In this document: positions 53,701 to 62,669 of the stretch, piece by piece
Layout: every line of letters begins with the position of its first letter
How positions within the stretch are numbered: the first letter of the stretch is position 1
NCBI RefSeq assembly: GCF_013284035.1
Contig: NZ_CP054141.1
Span: forward strand, 2,666,001 to 2,730,000
DNA length: 64,000 nucleotides
Source: Flavobacterium sp. M31R6
GTDB lineage: Bacteria; Bacteroidota; Bacteroidia; Flavobacteriales; Flavobacteriaceae
Direction of reading: 5' to 3'
Notes under the pieces: model-generated
What the model saw: the letters and a program-made list of their open reading frames with translations, nothing else
What the model was told of the DNA's origin: nothing
The model's database searches: none
Made by a program: the position numbers and the translations under genes

Positions 53701-55139
53701 GCATAATGAAAAGTGGAAATTGCTTTTTTCTGAGCAGTTGTGTCCAAATAGATTAGCATATTCCTGCAACTAATGAAATCCATTCTTGAAAATGGAGGAT
53801 CCCGCAAAATGTTGTGTTTTGCAAATACACAAACATCTCTTAACTGTTTTGAAATACGGTATTTATTTTTGGATTTTACAAAAAAGCGAACTAATCTTTC
53901 TGGTGAAATTGTTGCCAATTGCGAAGCAGAATATTCACCAATTCGAGCAATCCGAATGGCTTCGCCACTGAGATCGGAAGCGAAAATTTGAAAAGGAATA
54001 CTGTTAGGATTGTTTTCTTGTAATTCGAGTAATAATATCGCTATCGAATAAACTTCTTCACCGGTGGCACAAGCAGCAACCCATAAGCGAAGAGTCTCAC
54101 CTGCAGTTTTCGCTTCGATTAATTTAGGCAGAATTACATTTTTTAAATACAAAAACGGTTCAGCATCTCTAAAAAAAGCGGTTACATTAATTAATAGATC
54201 CTGATAAAGAATATCGACTTCATTGCTTCGATTAGTAAGTATTTCGATGTATTCTTTTAAAGTTTTAATTTTATGAACTAACATCCTGCGAAGCATTCGT
54301 CTTTTGATAGTATTCATTTTGTAGTGACTGAAATCTACATTTTTTCTTTTGTGTAAAAGTTGTAGAATAACCTTCAACTCTGGATTGCTATTTTCTATTT
54401 CGGCTTCAGGGATTTTTTTTATGGCAGTATTGACTATTAAAGGATGCTGACTGATTCGTGTTAATTCAATTCCAATCTCTTTTGGAGATAATACAAAATC
54501 AACAATACCTTCAGCAATTGCAGAATTGGGCATGCTGCCAAATTTCGCCGAGTCATCCTGGGCGAAAGTAATTCCTCCGGCCTGTTTTATTTCTTTCAAT
54601 CCTCGTGTGCCGTCGTTGGCAGATCCAGACAGAATAACACCAATAACATTTTCATGATGGGTTTCTGCCAAAGAAGAAAAAAGTAAGTCGATTGAGAAGT
54701 TTGAAGTTCTGTTTTTAGGTCGGGGAGTCAATTTTATATGTCCATCAATAACCTCAATTTCTTTATCATTGGGAATAACATAAAAATTATTGGGTTTCAG
54801 TAATTCCATGTTATCAATCAACTGGACCTTCATTTGAGTCACTTTAGATAAAAGTTTGTCAAGTAAACTTTTATGATCTGGACTTAGGTGTTGGACATAT
54901 ATAAAAGCCATACCTGTGGTAGGAGAAATGTTTTTCAATAATTGGGTTACTGCTTCAAGACCACCTGCAGAGGCACCAATAGCTACAACAGTAAAAGATT
55001 TTTTTTTGAGCTCCTTCTTTGAAAACGGTTTTTTTTTTGCAGGGACTTTCGAGACTTTGATTTCTTTCGTTGCTATTACTTTATTATTGGGTAGTGATTT
55101 AAGTAAACTATTATCTTCTATGGTCAAAATTGATTTCAT
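50799..55139 (-). CDS. CheB-CheR-PAS-histidine kinase-receiver fusion
   Basis: A 1446-aa soluble signalling protein. Order: CheB-type methylesterase (about 50-240: AIGASAGGLEAV, YVQHLSPDHKSL, VILSGSANDGTRGL); CheR-type methyltransferase (about 255-515: WVAACATGEEVYSIAILLLE, DFISCRNMLIYLD); a PAS-like segment (about 560-680); a long Glu/Asn coiled coil (about 690-785: EELQSANEEIVSSNEELQSL); two PAS domains (about 790-900, 935-1055); HisKA (SNMSHEIRTPMNAIIGF, about 1090); HATPase (about 1190-1300); and receiver (about 1325-1440, DIILMDILMPEMNG). No chemoreceptor or flagellar genes are near. Its sensory role and methylation targets are unknown. Confidence 0.94.
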   Translation of the reverse strand: MKSILTIEDNSLLKSLPNNKVIATKEIKVSKVPAKKKPFSKKELKKKSFTVVAIGASAGGLEAVTQLLKNISPTTGMAFIYVQHLSPDHKSLLDKLLSKVTQMKVQLIDNMELLKPNNFYVIPNDKEIEVIDGHIKLTPRPKNRTSNFSIDLLFSSLAETHHENVIGVILSGSANDGTRGLKEIKQAGGITFAQDDSAKFGSMPNSAIAEGIVDFVLSPKEIGIELTRISQHPLIVNTAIKKIPEAEIENSNPELKVILQLLHKRKNVDFSHYKMNTIKRRMLRRMLVHKIKTLKEYIEILTNRSNEVDILYQDLLINVTAFFRDAEPFLYLKNVILPKLIEAKTAGETLRLWVAACATGEEVYSIAILLLELQENNPNSIPFQIFASDLSGEAIRIARIGEYSASQLATISPERLVRFFVKSKNKYRISKQLRDVCVFAKHNILRDPPFSRMDFISCRNMLIYLDTTAQKKAISTFHYALNDGGCLMLGKSETIGTTAQLFSILDKKFKFYSRKKNSDLRTNPDLTSRLSHSTMPDKNTTPPTTFKKVSASVNGTIGMAFDAVLLEHHVPASVIINYDLEILQFRGSTSLYLQHSPGKASFNILKMAHIEITFELRNAIHHAIKTKLPIQKIGIEMNRNPIDKTIQIVNLEVIPLNIEGEEPLLIVIFTGNIEHETEEDSIKGQENNTIAKDRRIKKLEDELAAARADMGSITHDQEAANEELQSANEEIVSSNEELQSLNEELETSKEEIESTNEELVTSNQELHSRIQQVEELNQYNEAILSTVHEPVLILDKDIKIKSANKSFCKTFHVTEEECIGKSLYKLGNNQWNIPKLRKLIEEIVSENKNFHDFEVEHVFPVIGKKIMLLNAHRIIQARENEELIVLTIIDITDVRNLAIELQIKEKKVLEVQLEVEKKALKAIEDSNKRYSMMLMHSPFSFVILKGKEMVIKLANDSIKEIWGKGNDIEGKPILTVLPELKDGPIPKMLDEVYTTGIPQEGYELLVPIKRNGQFEDVYFNFVYQPYLDADETILGVTVIAYEVTAHINLKYELIEAKRVAEQNTKIAENALKSKQQFLSNMSHEIRTPMNAIIGFTNVVLKTELNKEQKEFITAIKSSGSALIVLINDILDLAKVDAGKMTFDKKNFNIFESIGDIFYLFESKCSEKNLKLEQQYDSRIPEFIVGDCMRLRQIILNLISNAIKFTSKGKIILSVQMLKEDSEKTTIEFKLTDTGIGIPKNKLATIFDNFEQASTEISRLYGGTGLGLAIVKQLVEHQGGTLIVQSEEGIGSTFGFVMDFEKFCDEIPAETENIYTTIEGLENVKVLVAEDVPLNQLLIKIILEEFGFQCDIAENGKVAIAKLKENSYDIILMDILMPEMNGFEATDFIRNTMNSKIPIIALTADVTTVDVQKSKTVGMNDYISKPIDEKLLYEKIVKQLKKTLPKK

Positions 55140-55334
55140 GGTACCAATATTTACTTTGGACAGCAGTATTAAAAAGTAATATTCTTCTTAATACATCCAT
55201 AAATAGGGTATATCCATATCAAATGTAGGTATAAATACAACCAATAACTATTAATATGGGATTTATCTTTTGGGAACAGAGATATATAAGTAGTCTGTTT
55301 ATTCGTCTGAAAGATAATATTTAAAGAAACTTTA

Positions 55335-56012
55335 TTAGTAAATTTTCAATAGCAGATTGGGATCTGGACAATTTTCCAAATAATAATCCAATTTGCTTTT
55401 ACTGCAAACTCCTGGATAATCACCGAAATTTTCTTTTATGTCTTTAATAATCTGGAAATGCAAATGTGGGGAATAATCACCATTTACACTTGCATCGCCC
55501 AATGTTGCCAATTGTTGTCCTTTTGAAAAAAAATCACCAACTTTCAGATTCGCAATACTTTCTAAAGACAAGTGACCATATAAAGTATAAAAAACATGGT
55601 TTTCCAATTTGTGTTGTAGAATTATGGTAGGACCGTAATCACCCAGGTTATTGTTGTATTGAAAACTATGTACTTTTCCGTCTAGAGCAGCCAAAACAGC
55701 AGTGCCAGCTTTAATCCATAAATCCAATCCGATGTGAATGTTTCGTTCCTCTGTATTTAGATCATTAAAGACAGCACTTCGTTTATACAAATTACGAATT
55801 TCATTGTAACCACCATATGTGACTTTTGCTTTGTTTTTAGCTAATAAATGTTCGATATAAGCTTCAAATTGTGAAGAATCAGTAATATTCAGTTGATTCA
55901 ATTCCAGATTGGAAGCCGATAAATCTAATGGTGTGTATTCCGAATAGGGAATAGCGCTATCGATTACTTTGATGTCATTTAAATCTAAAAATAAAGTTTC
56001 TAAGGGTGTCAT
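55335..56012 (-). CDS. M23-type metallopeptidase without a visible signal peptide
   Basis: A 225-aa protein whose C-terminal half is an M23 (LytM) domain: zinc ligands in RNIHIGLDLWIKAG (HxxxD) and SPHLHFQI (HxH), plus TLYGHLS. The N-terminal 100 residues are non-hydrophobic (LFLDLNDIKVIDSAIPYSEY), so no export route is obvious. Peptidoglycan cleavage is the family's usual role, but a cytoplasmic member may have another substrate. It lies downstream of the ketoacid dehydrogenase gene, separated by a terminator. Confidence 0.87.
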   Translation of the reverse strand: MTPLETLFLDLNDIKVIDSAIPYSEYTPLDLSASNLELNQLNITDSSQFEAYIEHLLAKNKAKVTYGGYNEIRNLYKRSAVFNDLNTEERNIHIGLDLWIKAGTAVLAALDGKVHSFQYNNNLGDYGPTIILQHKLENHVFYTLYGHLSLESIANLKVGDFFSKGQQLATLGDASVNGDYSPHLHFQIIKDIKENFGDYPGVCSKSKLDYYLENCPDPNLLLKIY

Positions 56013-56050
56013 TTAAAATGGTGATAATAGTTTTTGAATAAAGATAAAAA

Positions 56051-56078
56051 AAAATCCCAACCTGAAGATTGGGATTTT
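56051..56078 (-). terminator. Terminator after the E1 dehydrogenase gene
   Basis: A 10-bp stem (AAAATCCCAA / TTGGGATTTT) with an 8-base loop and a long U-run on the minus strand. Confidence 0.92.
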
Positions 56079-56096
56079 GATTAATGCATTTTAAGT

Positions 56097-58505
56097 TTAA
56101 TACAAACTTGGATATTTTGAAGGATTTACTTCGTGCATCATTTCATATATTTTTTCGTAAATATCTTCCGCAGACGGTTTTGAGAAATAATCGCCATCTG
56201 TACCATAAGCAGGTCTGTGTGCTTTTGCGGTCAAAGTTTGTGGTTTACTATCTAAATGATTGTAAGCATCTTGTTGTTCTACAATTTGTTGCAAAATGTA
56301 AGCAGAAGCTCCACCAGGTAAATCTTCGTCAATAACCAATAAACGATTGGTTTTTGCGATACTTTTTACAATATCACTATGAATGTCAAACGGAAGTAAG
56401 GATTGTAAATCGATAATTTCACAATCAATGCCTACTTCAAATAATTCTTTGGCAGCTTGTTCTACCAGTCTCAATGTAGAGCCATAAGAAACAAGTGTTA
56501 TGTCAGTTCCTTTTCTCAATGTTTCCACAACACCAATTGGTGTTTTGAATTCACCATAATTCAAAGGTGCTTTTTCTTTCAATCGGTAACCGTTCAAACA
56601 TTCGATAACCAAAGCAGGTTCGTCACATTCCAATAAAGCATTGTAAAAACCAGCTGCTTGTGTCATGTTTCTAGGAACCAAGACATGGATTCCTCTAATG
56701 GCATTGATAATCATCCCCATTGGAGAACCGGAATGCCAGATACCTTCCAAACGGTGTCCACGGGTACGTATAATAAGTGGTGCTTTTTGTCTACCAACAG
56801 TTCTGTATTGTAATGTAGCCAAATCGTCACTCATGATCTGAATAGCATACAATAGATAATCTAGATATTGTATTTCGGCAATCGGACGTAGTCCTCTCAA
56901 CGCCATTCCAATTCCTTGACCTAATATAGAAGCTTCACGAATCCCAACATCGGCAACTCGCAACTCACCATATTTCTCTTGCATTCCTTCCAAACCTTGA
57001 TTTACATCACCAATATTTCCTGCGTCTTCACCAAAAATTAAAGTTTCTGGATATTTTGTAAAAAGTGCATCGAAGTTGTCTCTCAAAATCATTCTACCGT
57101 CAGTATCTTCTGTGACATCACTTGGATATTGAGGCAAAACTTCTTTAACAGAAAAAACATTTTTATCCGATTCAGAGAATAAATTACTGCTAAATTTCGG
57201 TTGTGTTTTTTTGATATAATTAGTGATCCAATTGGATAATTCAATTTTGTCTTCTTCATTGATAATCAAACGCAATGTTTTTCTTGCGATTACCATTATT
57301 TCCTTTTTCAAAGGTGATTTAATACTTTTTAATGCTGCAGCATTTCTAAGGATTTCCTCTTTTTTGGCACTGGTTATTGCTATTCTTTCCAAAATAGCGA
57401 CCAATTCATTTTGCTCTTCAATTATTGGCCCAATAAAAGCATTCCAAGCGGCTTTTTTACCCTCAAAAACTTCTTTTTTGGCTTCCAAATCGATAGCGTC
57501 AATTTCTTCTGGTGACGCAATATTAATGGCAATCATCCATAATTTCATTTGACGAATACAGTCAAAATCTTTTTCCCATGCCAATCGGGCAGCATTTTTA
57601 TATCTTTCGTGTGAACCAGAACTCGAGTGTCCTTGAGGTTGTGTCAGTTGATCGACATGAATCAAAACAGGAACGTGATTTTCACGGGCGATTTCTGCCG
57701 CTTTTTCATAAGTGGCAATCAAATCAACATAATCCCATCCTTTTACTTTTAATATTTCAAAACCATTCGTATTTTCATCTTTTTGGTATCCTTTTAAGAT
57801 TTCCGAAATACTTTCTTTGGTAGTTTGGTGTCTTGCATGTACAGAAATTCCGTATTCGTCATCCCAAACACTCATCACCATAGGAACTTGTAAAACTCCG
57901 GCAGCATTCATGGTTTCAAAAAATAATCCTTCTGATGTGCTTGCATTTCCTATAGTTCCCCATGCAATTTCATTTCCTTCTATTGAAAATTGGTCTGCAT
58001 TTGGAATTCCTGGAACGTTTCTGTATATCTTTGAGGCTTGCGCCAATCCAAGTAATCTAGGCATTTGTCCAGCTGTTGGAGAAATATCGGCACTAGAATT
58101 TTTTTGTTGTGTTAAGTTTTTCCAAGATCCGTCTTCGTTCAAACTATGGGTTACAAAGTGACCACCCATTTGTCTTCCTGCAGACATTGGCTCCAAATCA
58201 ATATCAGTATGACCATATAAACCGGCAAAAAATTGTTCAATAGTCAATTCGCCAATAGCCATCATAAAAGTTTGATCGCGATAATATCCTGAACGGAAGT
58301 CTCCATTTTTAAAGCATTTGGCCATGGCAAGTTGTGGAACTTCTTTTCCATCACCAAAAATACCAAACTTGGCTTTTCCAGTTAATACTTCTTTACGTCC
58401 TAATAAACTACATTCTCTGCTTATTATGGCAATTCGGTAATCATTTAAGACTTCGGTTTTAAAATCTTCAAATGTTAAACTAGTATTGACTTTCTCTTTT
58501 ATCAT
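56097..58505 (-). CDS. Fused alpha/beta E1 of a branched-chain-type 2-oxoacid dehydrogenase
   Basis: An 802-aa thiamine-diphosphate enzyme in which the E1 alpha and beta subunits are one chain. The alpha part (about 1-400) has GYYRDQTFMMAIG, GNASTSEGLFFETMNAAG and DEYGISVHAR. The beta part (about 460-800) has LIFGEDAGNIGDVNQGLEG, LGQGIGMALRGLRPIAEIQY, HSGSPMGMIINAIRG and the transketolase C-terminal VIDEDLPGGASAYI. Such fusions are normal in Bacteroidota. The substrate is probably a branched-chain 2-oxoacid, used to make branched acyl-CoA primers for fatty acids. E2 and E3 are not nearby. Confidence 0.92.
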   Translation of the reverse strand: MIKEKVNTSLTFEDFKTEVLNDYRIAIISRECSLLGRKEVLTGKAKFGIFGDGKEVPQLAMAKCFKNGDFRSGYYRDQTFMMAIGELTIEQFFAGLYGHTDIDLEPMSAGRQMGGHFVTHSLNEDGSWKNLTQQKNSSADISPTAGQMPRLLGLAQASKIYRNVPGIPNADQFSIEGNEIAWGTIGNASTSEGLFFETMNAAGVLQVPMVMSVWDDEYGISVHARHQTTKESISEILKGYQKDENTNGFEILKVKGWDYVDLIATYEKAAEIARENHVPVLIHVDQLTQPQGHSSSGSHERYKNAARLAWEKDFDCIRQMKLWMIAINIASPEEIDAIDLEAKKEVFEGKKAAWNAFIGPIIEEQNELVAILERIAITSAKKEEILRNAAALKSIKSPLKKEIMVIARKTLRLIINEEDKIELSNWITNYIKKTQPKFSSNLFSESDKNVFSVKEVLPQYPSDVTEDTDGRMILRDNFDALFTKYPETLIFGEDAGNIGDVNQGLEGMQEKYGELRVADVGIREASILGQGIGMALRGLRPIAEIQYLDYLLYAIQIMSDDLATLQYRTVGRQKAPLIIRTRGHRLEGIWHSGSPMGMIINAIRGIHVLVPRNMTQAAGFYNALLECDEPALVIECLNGYRLKEKAPLNYGEFKTPIGVVETLRKGTDITLVSYGSTLRLVEQAAKELFEVGIDCEIIDLQSLLPFDIHSDIVKSIAKTNRLLVIDEDLPGGASAYILQQIVEQQDAYNHLDSKPQTLTAKAHRPAYGTDGDYFSKPSAEDIYEKIYEMMHEVNPSKYPSLY

Positions 58506-58692
58506 AATTTAAAAGTATAGCTTTAATGGTGCAAAAGTAATCAAAAACTACGTATATATCATTATGTGATTCTGTATTTTTATAATTTTTTATGAAATAA
58601 TTTCCAGTAAATCGAATGTATTTTTATCATATATGTAATTTAAACTTAAAAAATTATGTAATAGTTTAATATTTTAAAGTTTTTATTTTGAA

Positions 58693-61518
58693 TTAAAACC
58701 ATTTTCGGGTAAAAAGATTAATTAATGATTTTGGATTAAAAATAAAGATAAATCGTATTTTTTCACCGTAATTTTTTTGGCTTGGTTCAAATCCATTCGA
58801 AGAATACACAGGAAAGAATAATTCGAAGTAATCTTGAACCAAATTTAGCCGTATTCCACTATCATAAACAAAGTTATTATGAAACCCTTTATTTTTTACA
58901 AAACCAAAATCAGCATACGCATCTACCCAATTCCATAATAGACTATAACTCAAATTTGTTGTTACCAGCCATTGATTGGATTCCGAAGGATTAACGAACG
59001 ATTTAAGTCCTCCTTGGCCCATAACGTATTGCTGGCTTAATATTCCAGTTTCATCAGATCGTGCATAAAGAGGATAATCAAACAAATAATCATTAACTCT
59101 GGAAACTCCAAAATTATAGTTTTGGGTGTTGTTCGTGTTGTATAAAAAAGTACCAGCAAATGCACGAACATTAAAATAACGATTATCATTAAACAACTTA
59201 CGATATTCCATTTCAGCTGATATTTTACCAAAATAACCTGAAAACTGTACATCGGTCAAGAATTTAACATGGCTGGCAACCTCCGTTTTTATATTGGAAT
59301 ATTTAAGGTTCAAAATGGAATAATTATCTGTACTATCAATCACAACAGCAGATGGTTCTTTGTAAATGATATTGTATTTTACAAATATGGCCTGTTTTCT
59401 ATTATCTCTGTACCTAGGTTCCCGAAAGTATAATGACAAACTTGGATACAATTTTAAATAAGCGGCATCCTCGGCATAATGATAATAAGAACCATTCAAA
59501 GAATAGCGCATATTATATAGTCTACTTTCTCTTAAATAATGATTTAGGATTAATTGATAACTGCCCACAATTGATTTGGTATTGATGGAGTACATCGGAT
59601 TTAAGGAAAACATGAACGGTTTGTCAAAGAAACTATAGTTGTAAAAACTGATACCAGGTGCAAACCCATCATATTTATTATAAAATAGTGTAGGTACATA
59701 AAATAATTGGGAACGATGCGGATCTTCTAAATCCTCAAAAAAAGTAAGTTTCAATGGACGGTTTAGTGAAAATGGATACAATGATTTCCAATTGTTTCTC
59801 AAATTAAACTCAGGTACTTCGTTATTATAATTCAATACCAGTTTATCAATGCCTTTTCTCTCAAAAATGAGTGTAGTATCTATTTCATTGGTTTCGATCC
59901 ATTTTTTAAAAATAATTTGTTTGTTTTTGATACCAAATACAGGCATTGGAACCAATGGAACTCCTTTGTTTTTTACAGTAAAAATGATGCTGTCTTTTGT
60001 TTTGGAAAAATCTCCAAATTTATAGTCAATAGGTACTCGACTATCAATAATATATTTAAAAAACCAGTCAATATTTTTTGGCGCTTTTGATTTCAATATG
60101 TTTTCAAAATCATCCCTGTTCGTTTGTACCTCTTTATTAAGTTTGTAGAATTGCTGAATTCCGGACAAAACCAAATCATTTCTAAGGTAATCGTTTAGAT
60201 ATTGTAGGCTCAAACCAGCTTTGTATTTGTTCGCAATTTGCACATTGAATTTTATCAACGTATTTTTTGGCTCATTAAGTGCTTGATCGAGATTTTTACG
60301 TGCCATCAACATGTAATAGTAGCTGTATTGATCATTAAAATCAGTTTGCGCCATTTTGAATCCCCTGAATAGAAAGAACTTGGAAGCCGATCCCATCATC
60401 TTGCTGTCAGGATGATATTGTTCAATATAATTCATCATGGTAAATATCTGAATGCCATCATAAATCCAATTGTCTTTTCTGGAATCCAACAGCAAACTAT
60501 TCTTGAGAAAATTATTCAAATAGGTTTTTAAAAATTTTATTTCGAATAAAAAATCAGAATGAAAAGGGCGCATAAATTTTGGCAACTGATTCAGACCATA
60601 AAACGGATTTTTTTCATAATCTTCCTCAGAAACGATGATTTTCCCAAAAGGATATTGTCCAATTTGAGTATTGGCAAAATCAACCACTCGCTTGATGATT
60701 GCTGTTTTCAATGAGTCATCAAATCTTCCCGAACTTAAATTGGTCATGACTTCAAAAGCGCCAATTTTATAACTTCTGTAACTCGATTCTTTTTCAATAA
60801 TTAAATCAAAATCGGTTCTGTTTTTACCTGAAAGATTGACATTGGTTTCTTGTTCGGTTGCAGTGAAATTGTTAACAGTTAAATCCGTTGTTACTGCGTT
60901 TTTATTGGTAATTTTCAAATCAACATCAAAATCCGAAACTCCATTAGCAATATCGTCAAGGCTTTCATTACTGTATTTTATAAATTGATGATTTTCATAA
61001 CGGACAGGGGTAAGGAACCAGTTTTTGAGATGCATGCCATATTTTTCAAAATGACCATATTTGGTAAATTTGTTGCTTGGAATCATGGAAATATAAGTAA
61101 GATGCAATTTTACTTTTTGGTTTGGAGCCAATGTATGATGTAGTAAAACCTCAATATAATCAGGATTTTTTTTGGTTCTTTCCCATGTAAAAACATTTTT
61201 ATCGTTATCCTCGATAATTAAATTAACGGTTCCTCCACGATCTTCTGCTAGCGCCATGTGAAACTTATTGTAGAACTCGTCCGAAAAACGTTTCCCCAAT
61301 GGGCTCTCTCTATCTGAAAAAGCATTGTTCCAATCATTCAACACTATAGAGGTTAAAGTATCATTAGTCTGGTTATAAAAGGTAATTTCTTGATCAACTG
61401 TCAGGGTATTAGAATTCATATTCACTGCCACAGACATTTTAGAGTGATGCTGTGCATATTGTTTGTGGAAAACCAACAAAACAATTAAGAATAGTATGAT
61501 TTTACCGTGAGTTTTCAA
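58693..61518 (-). CDS. M1-like pseudopeptidase fused to an outer-membrane-barrel-like domain
   Basis: A 941-aa exported protein (signal peptide about 1-22, ending QYAQ). Residues about 25-560 follow M1 aminopeptidases: an N-terminal beta saddle (ITFYNQTNDTLTSIVLNDW), NPFYGLNQLPKFMRPF, then a helical domain. The HExxH zinc motif is absent; the expected place reads EIKFLKTYLNNFL, and KDNWIYDGIQIFTMMNYIEQ follows. Residues about 600-941 are rich in Tyr/Phe beta hairpins (RYSLNGSYYHYAEDAAYLKL, EMEYRKLFNDNRYFNVRAF) and end in KWF, as in outer-membrane barrels. It is probably a non-catalytic outer-membrane protein. Function unknown. Confidence 0.82.
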   Translation of the reverse strand: MKTHGKIILFLIVLLVFHKQYAQHHSKMSVAVNMNSNTLTVDQEITFYNQTNDTLTSIVLNDWNNAFSDRESPLGKRFSDEFYNKFHMALAEDRGGTVNLIIEDNDKNVFTWERTKKNPDYIEVLLHHTLAPNQKVKLHLTYISMIPSNKFTKYGHFEKYGMHLKNWFLTPVRYENHQFIKYSNESLDDIANGVSDFDVDLKITNKNAVTTDLTVNNFTATEQETNVNLSGKNRTDFDLIIEKESSYRSYKIGAFEVMTNLSSGRFDDSLKTAIIKRVVDFANTQIGQYPFGKIIVSEEDYEKNPFYGLNQLPKFMRPFHSDFLFEIKFLKTYLNNFLKNSLLLDSRKDNWIYDGIQIFTMMNYIEQYHPDSKMMGSASKFFLFRGFKMAQTDFNDQYSYYYMLMARKNLDQALNEPKNTLIKFNVQIANKYKAGLSLQYLNDYLRNDLVLSGIQQFYKLNKEVQTNRDDFENILKSKAPKNIDWFFKYIIDSRVPIDYKFGDFSKTKDSIIFTVKNKGVPLVPMPVFGIKNKQIIFKKWIETNEIDTTLIFERKGIDKLVLNYNNEVPEFNLRNNWKSLYPFSLNRPLKLTFFEDLEDPHRSQLFYVPTLFYNKYDGFAPGISFYNYSFFDKPFMFSLNPMYSINTKSIVGSYQLILNHYLRESRLYNMRYSLNGSYYHYAEDAAYLKLYPSLSLYFREPRYRDNRKQAIFVKYNIIYKEPSAVVIDSTDNYSILNLKYSNIKTEVASHVKFLTDVQFSGYFGKISAEMEYRKLFNDNRYFNVRAFAGTFLYNTNNTQNYNFGVSRVNDYLFDYPLYARSDETGILSQQYVMGQGGLKSFVNPSESNQWLVTTNLSYSLLWNWVDAYADFGFVKNKGFHNNFVYDSGIRLNLVQDYFELFFPVYSSNGFEPSQKNYGEKIRFIFIFNPKSLINLFTRKWF

Positions 61519-61630
61519 TCTGGGGTGATATATAAGTTTCTAAAAAAGTATAAATCTAAGACAATTTACAAAAAATTAAGAAAAGGCCAGTATTTAATAG
61601 TCAAAATACACTAATATGCGTTAAAAAAAA

Positions 61631-61653
61631 AGAACCGTTTGTAAAACGGCTCT
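61631..61653 (-). terminator. Terminator after the LOG-family gene
   Basis: A stem of about ten pairs (AGAACCGTTT / AAACGGCTCT, one G-U pair on the minus strand) with a 3-base loop, followed by eight or more T residues on the minus strand. Confidence 0.88.
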
Positions 61654-61658
61654 CAGTA

Positions 61659-62387
61659 TTAAAAATTAGGACTTAAATCGTACTTTTTATAGAAATTATC
61701 CAGTACCGCGACTACTTCATCTTCGGTATCTACTATTTTAAAGAGATTCAAATCATCTGGACTTATCGTGTGTTCTCTTTCTATCAGTACTGTTTTTATC
61801 CAATCAATCAAACCAGACCAAAATGCAGTTCCAACCAATATAATCGGGAATTTGCCTATTTTTTTGGTCTGAATTAGGGTAATCGCCTCAAATAATTCGT
61901 CCAAAGTTCCAAATCCTCCTGGCATCACCACAAATCCTTGCGAATATTTTACAAACATTACTTTTCGAACAAAGAAATAATCAAAATTCAAGTTTTTGTC
62001 TCTATCAATATAAGGGTTAAAATGCTGTTCGAAAGGCAATTCAATGTTAAGCCCCACCGAAGTTCCTCCACCCAAATGCGCGCCCTTGTTTCCAGCTTCC
62101 ATAATTCCGGGACCACCGCCCGTAATCACGCCATAACCCGCCTTACTGATTTTGAAAGCAATTTTTTCAGCCAGTAAATAATAATGATCCTCCGGTTTTA
62201 TCCTCGCCGAACCAAAAATAGTCACACAGGGTCCAATACGACTCATCGAATCATATCCGTTTACAAACTCTGCCATGATTTTAAAAATGGCCCAACTATC
62301 GTTTGTTTTTATCTCATTCCAAGTTTTACGCTTTAATTTATCTTGGATTACTCTGTCTTCGTCGTTGTCAAAATCTTCTAATCTCAT
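61659..62387 (-). CDS. LOG-family (TIGR00730) nucleotide phosphoribohydrolase-like protein
   Basis: A 242-aa Rossmann-fold protein. The diagnostic PGGFGTLDELFEAITLIQ motif is at about residue 155, preceded by VTIFGSARIKPED and GYGVITGGGPGIMEAGNKGA. LOG proteins cleave cytokinin nucleotides in plants and AMP-type nucleotides in bacteria. The substrate here is unknown. Confidence 0.93.
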   Translation of the reverse strand: MRLEDFDNDEDRVIQDKLKRKTWNEIKTNDSWAIFKIMAEFVNGYDSMSRIGPCVTIFGSARIKPEDHYYLLAEKIAFKISKAGYGVITGGGPGIMEAGNKGAHLGGGTSVGLNIELPFEQHFNPYIDRDKNLNFDYFFVRKVMFVKYSQGFVVMPGGFGTLDELFEAITLIQTKKIGKFPIILVGTAFWSGLIDWIKTVLIEREHTISPDDLNLFKIVDTEDEVVAVLDNFYKKYDLSPNF

Positions 62388-62402
62388 ATGTTTTGTTTTT
62401 TA

Positions 62403-62485
62403 GGAGCTATTTCCAGCTATCCGTTTCAATCTTATGAGCCGAACCCTGGCTCATAAGGATTTCCACTACTATCTGGGCTAGGGCA
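62403..62485. repeat. Palindromic intergenic repeat, copy 2
   Basis: An inner 10-bp hairpin, CTTATGAGCC (62431-62440) / GGCTCATAAG (62448-62457), lies between CCGTTTCAATCT on the left and GGATTTCCACT ... GGGCTAGGGC on the right. The arms match the element at 24061-24128 while the inner stem differs. It lies directly upstream of the LOG-family start. Confidence 0.75.
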
Positions 62486-62527
62486 TCTGTTTTTAATTCA
62501 ACTTTAATCTTTGATAAACATGTTTAA

Positions 62528-62617
62528 CTAAGATAACTCTTTTTTCAAAAACTGCGCCGTATTGCTTTTTTTTTAAAAAAAATTTAACGAGTTCCTGTCA
62601 ACAAAAGTTGTTCGTTT
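62528..62617 (-). pseudogene. Displaced copy of the uvrA 3' end
   Basis: On the minus strand this reads [12 protein letters not shown] and then a stop. The intact uvrA ends [16 protein letters not shown]. Thirty bases are identical (62533-62562 region). More diverged similarity runs on to about 62617 (GAGTTCCT and AAGTTGT blocks), with a 4-base deletion that destroys the frame upstream. It is a fragment of about 90 bases separated from the live gene by the DUF559 element. Confidence 0.8.
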
Positions 62618-62620
62618 GAT

Positions 62621-62664
62621 TTCCCCTCCATTGGAGGGGTGCCTGAAAGGCGGGGTGGTTTTTA
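62621..62664 (+). repeat. Left inverted repeat of the DUF559 cassette
   Basis: It contains the palindrome CCCCTCCATTGGAGGGG, then GCCTGAAAGGC and GGGGTGGTTTTTA. Its inverted copy lies at 63160-63203, with the second palindrome changed to GCCCGTTGGGC. Confidence 0.88.
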
Positions 62665-62669
62665 AATGT

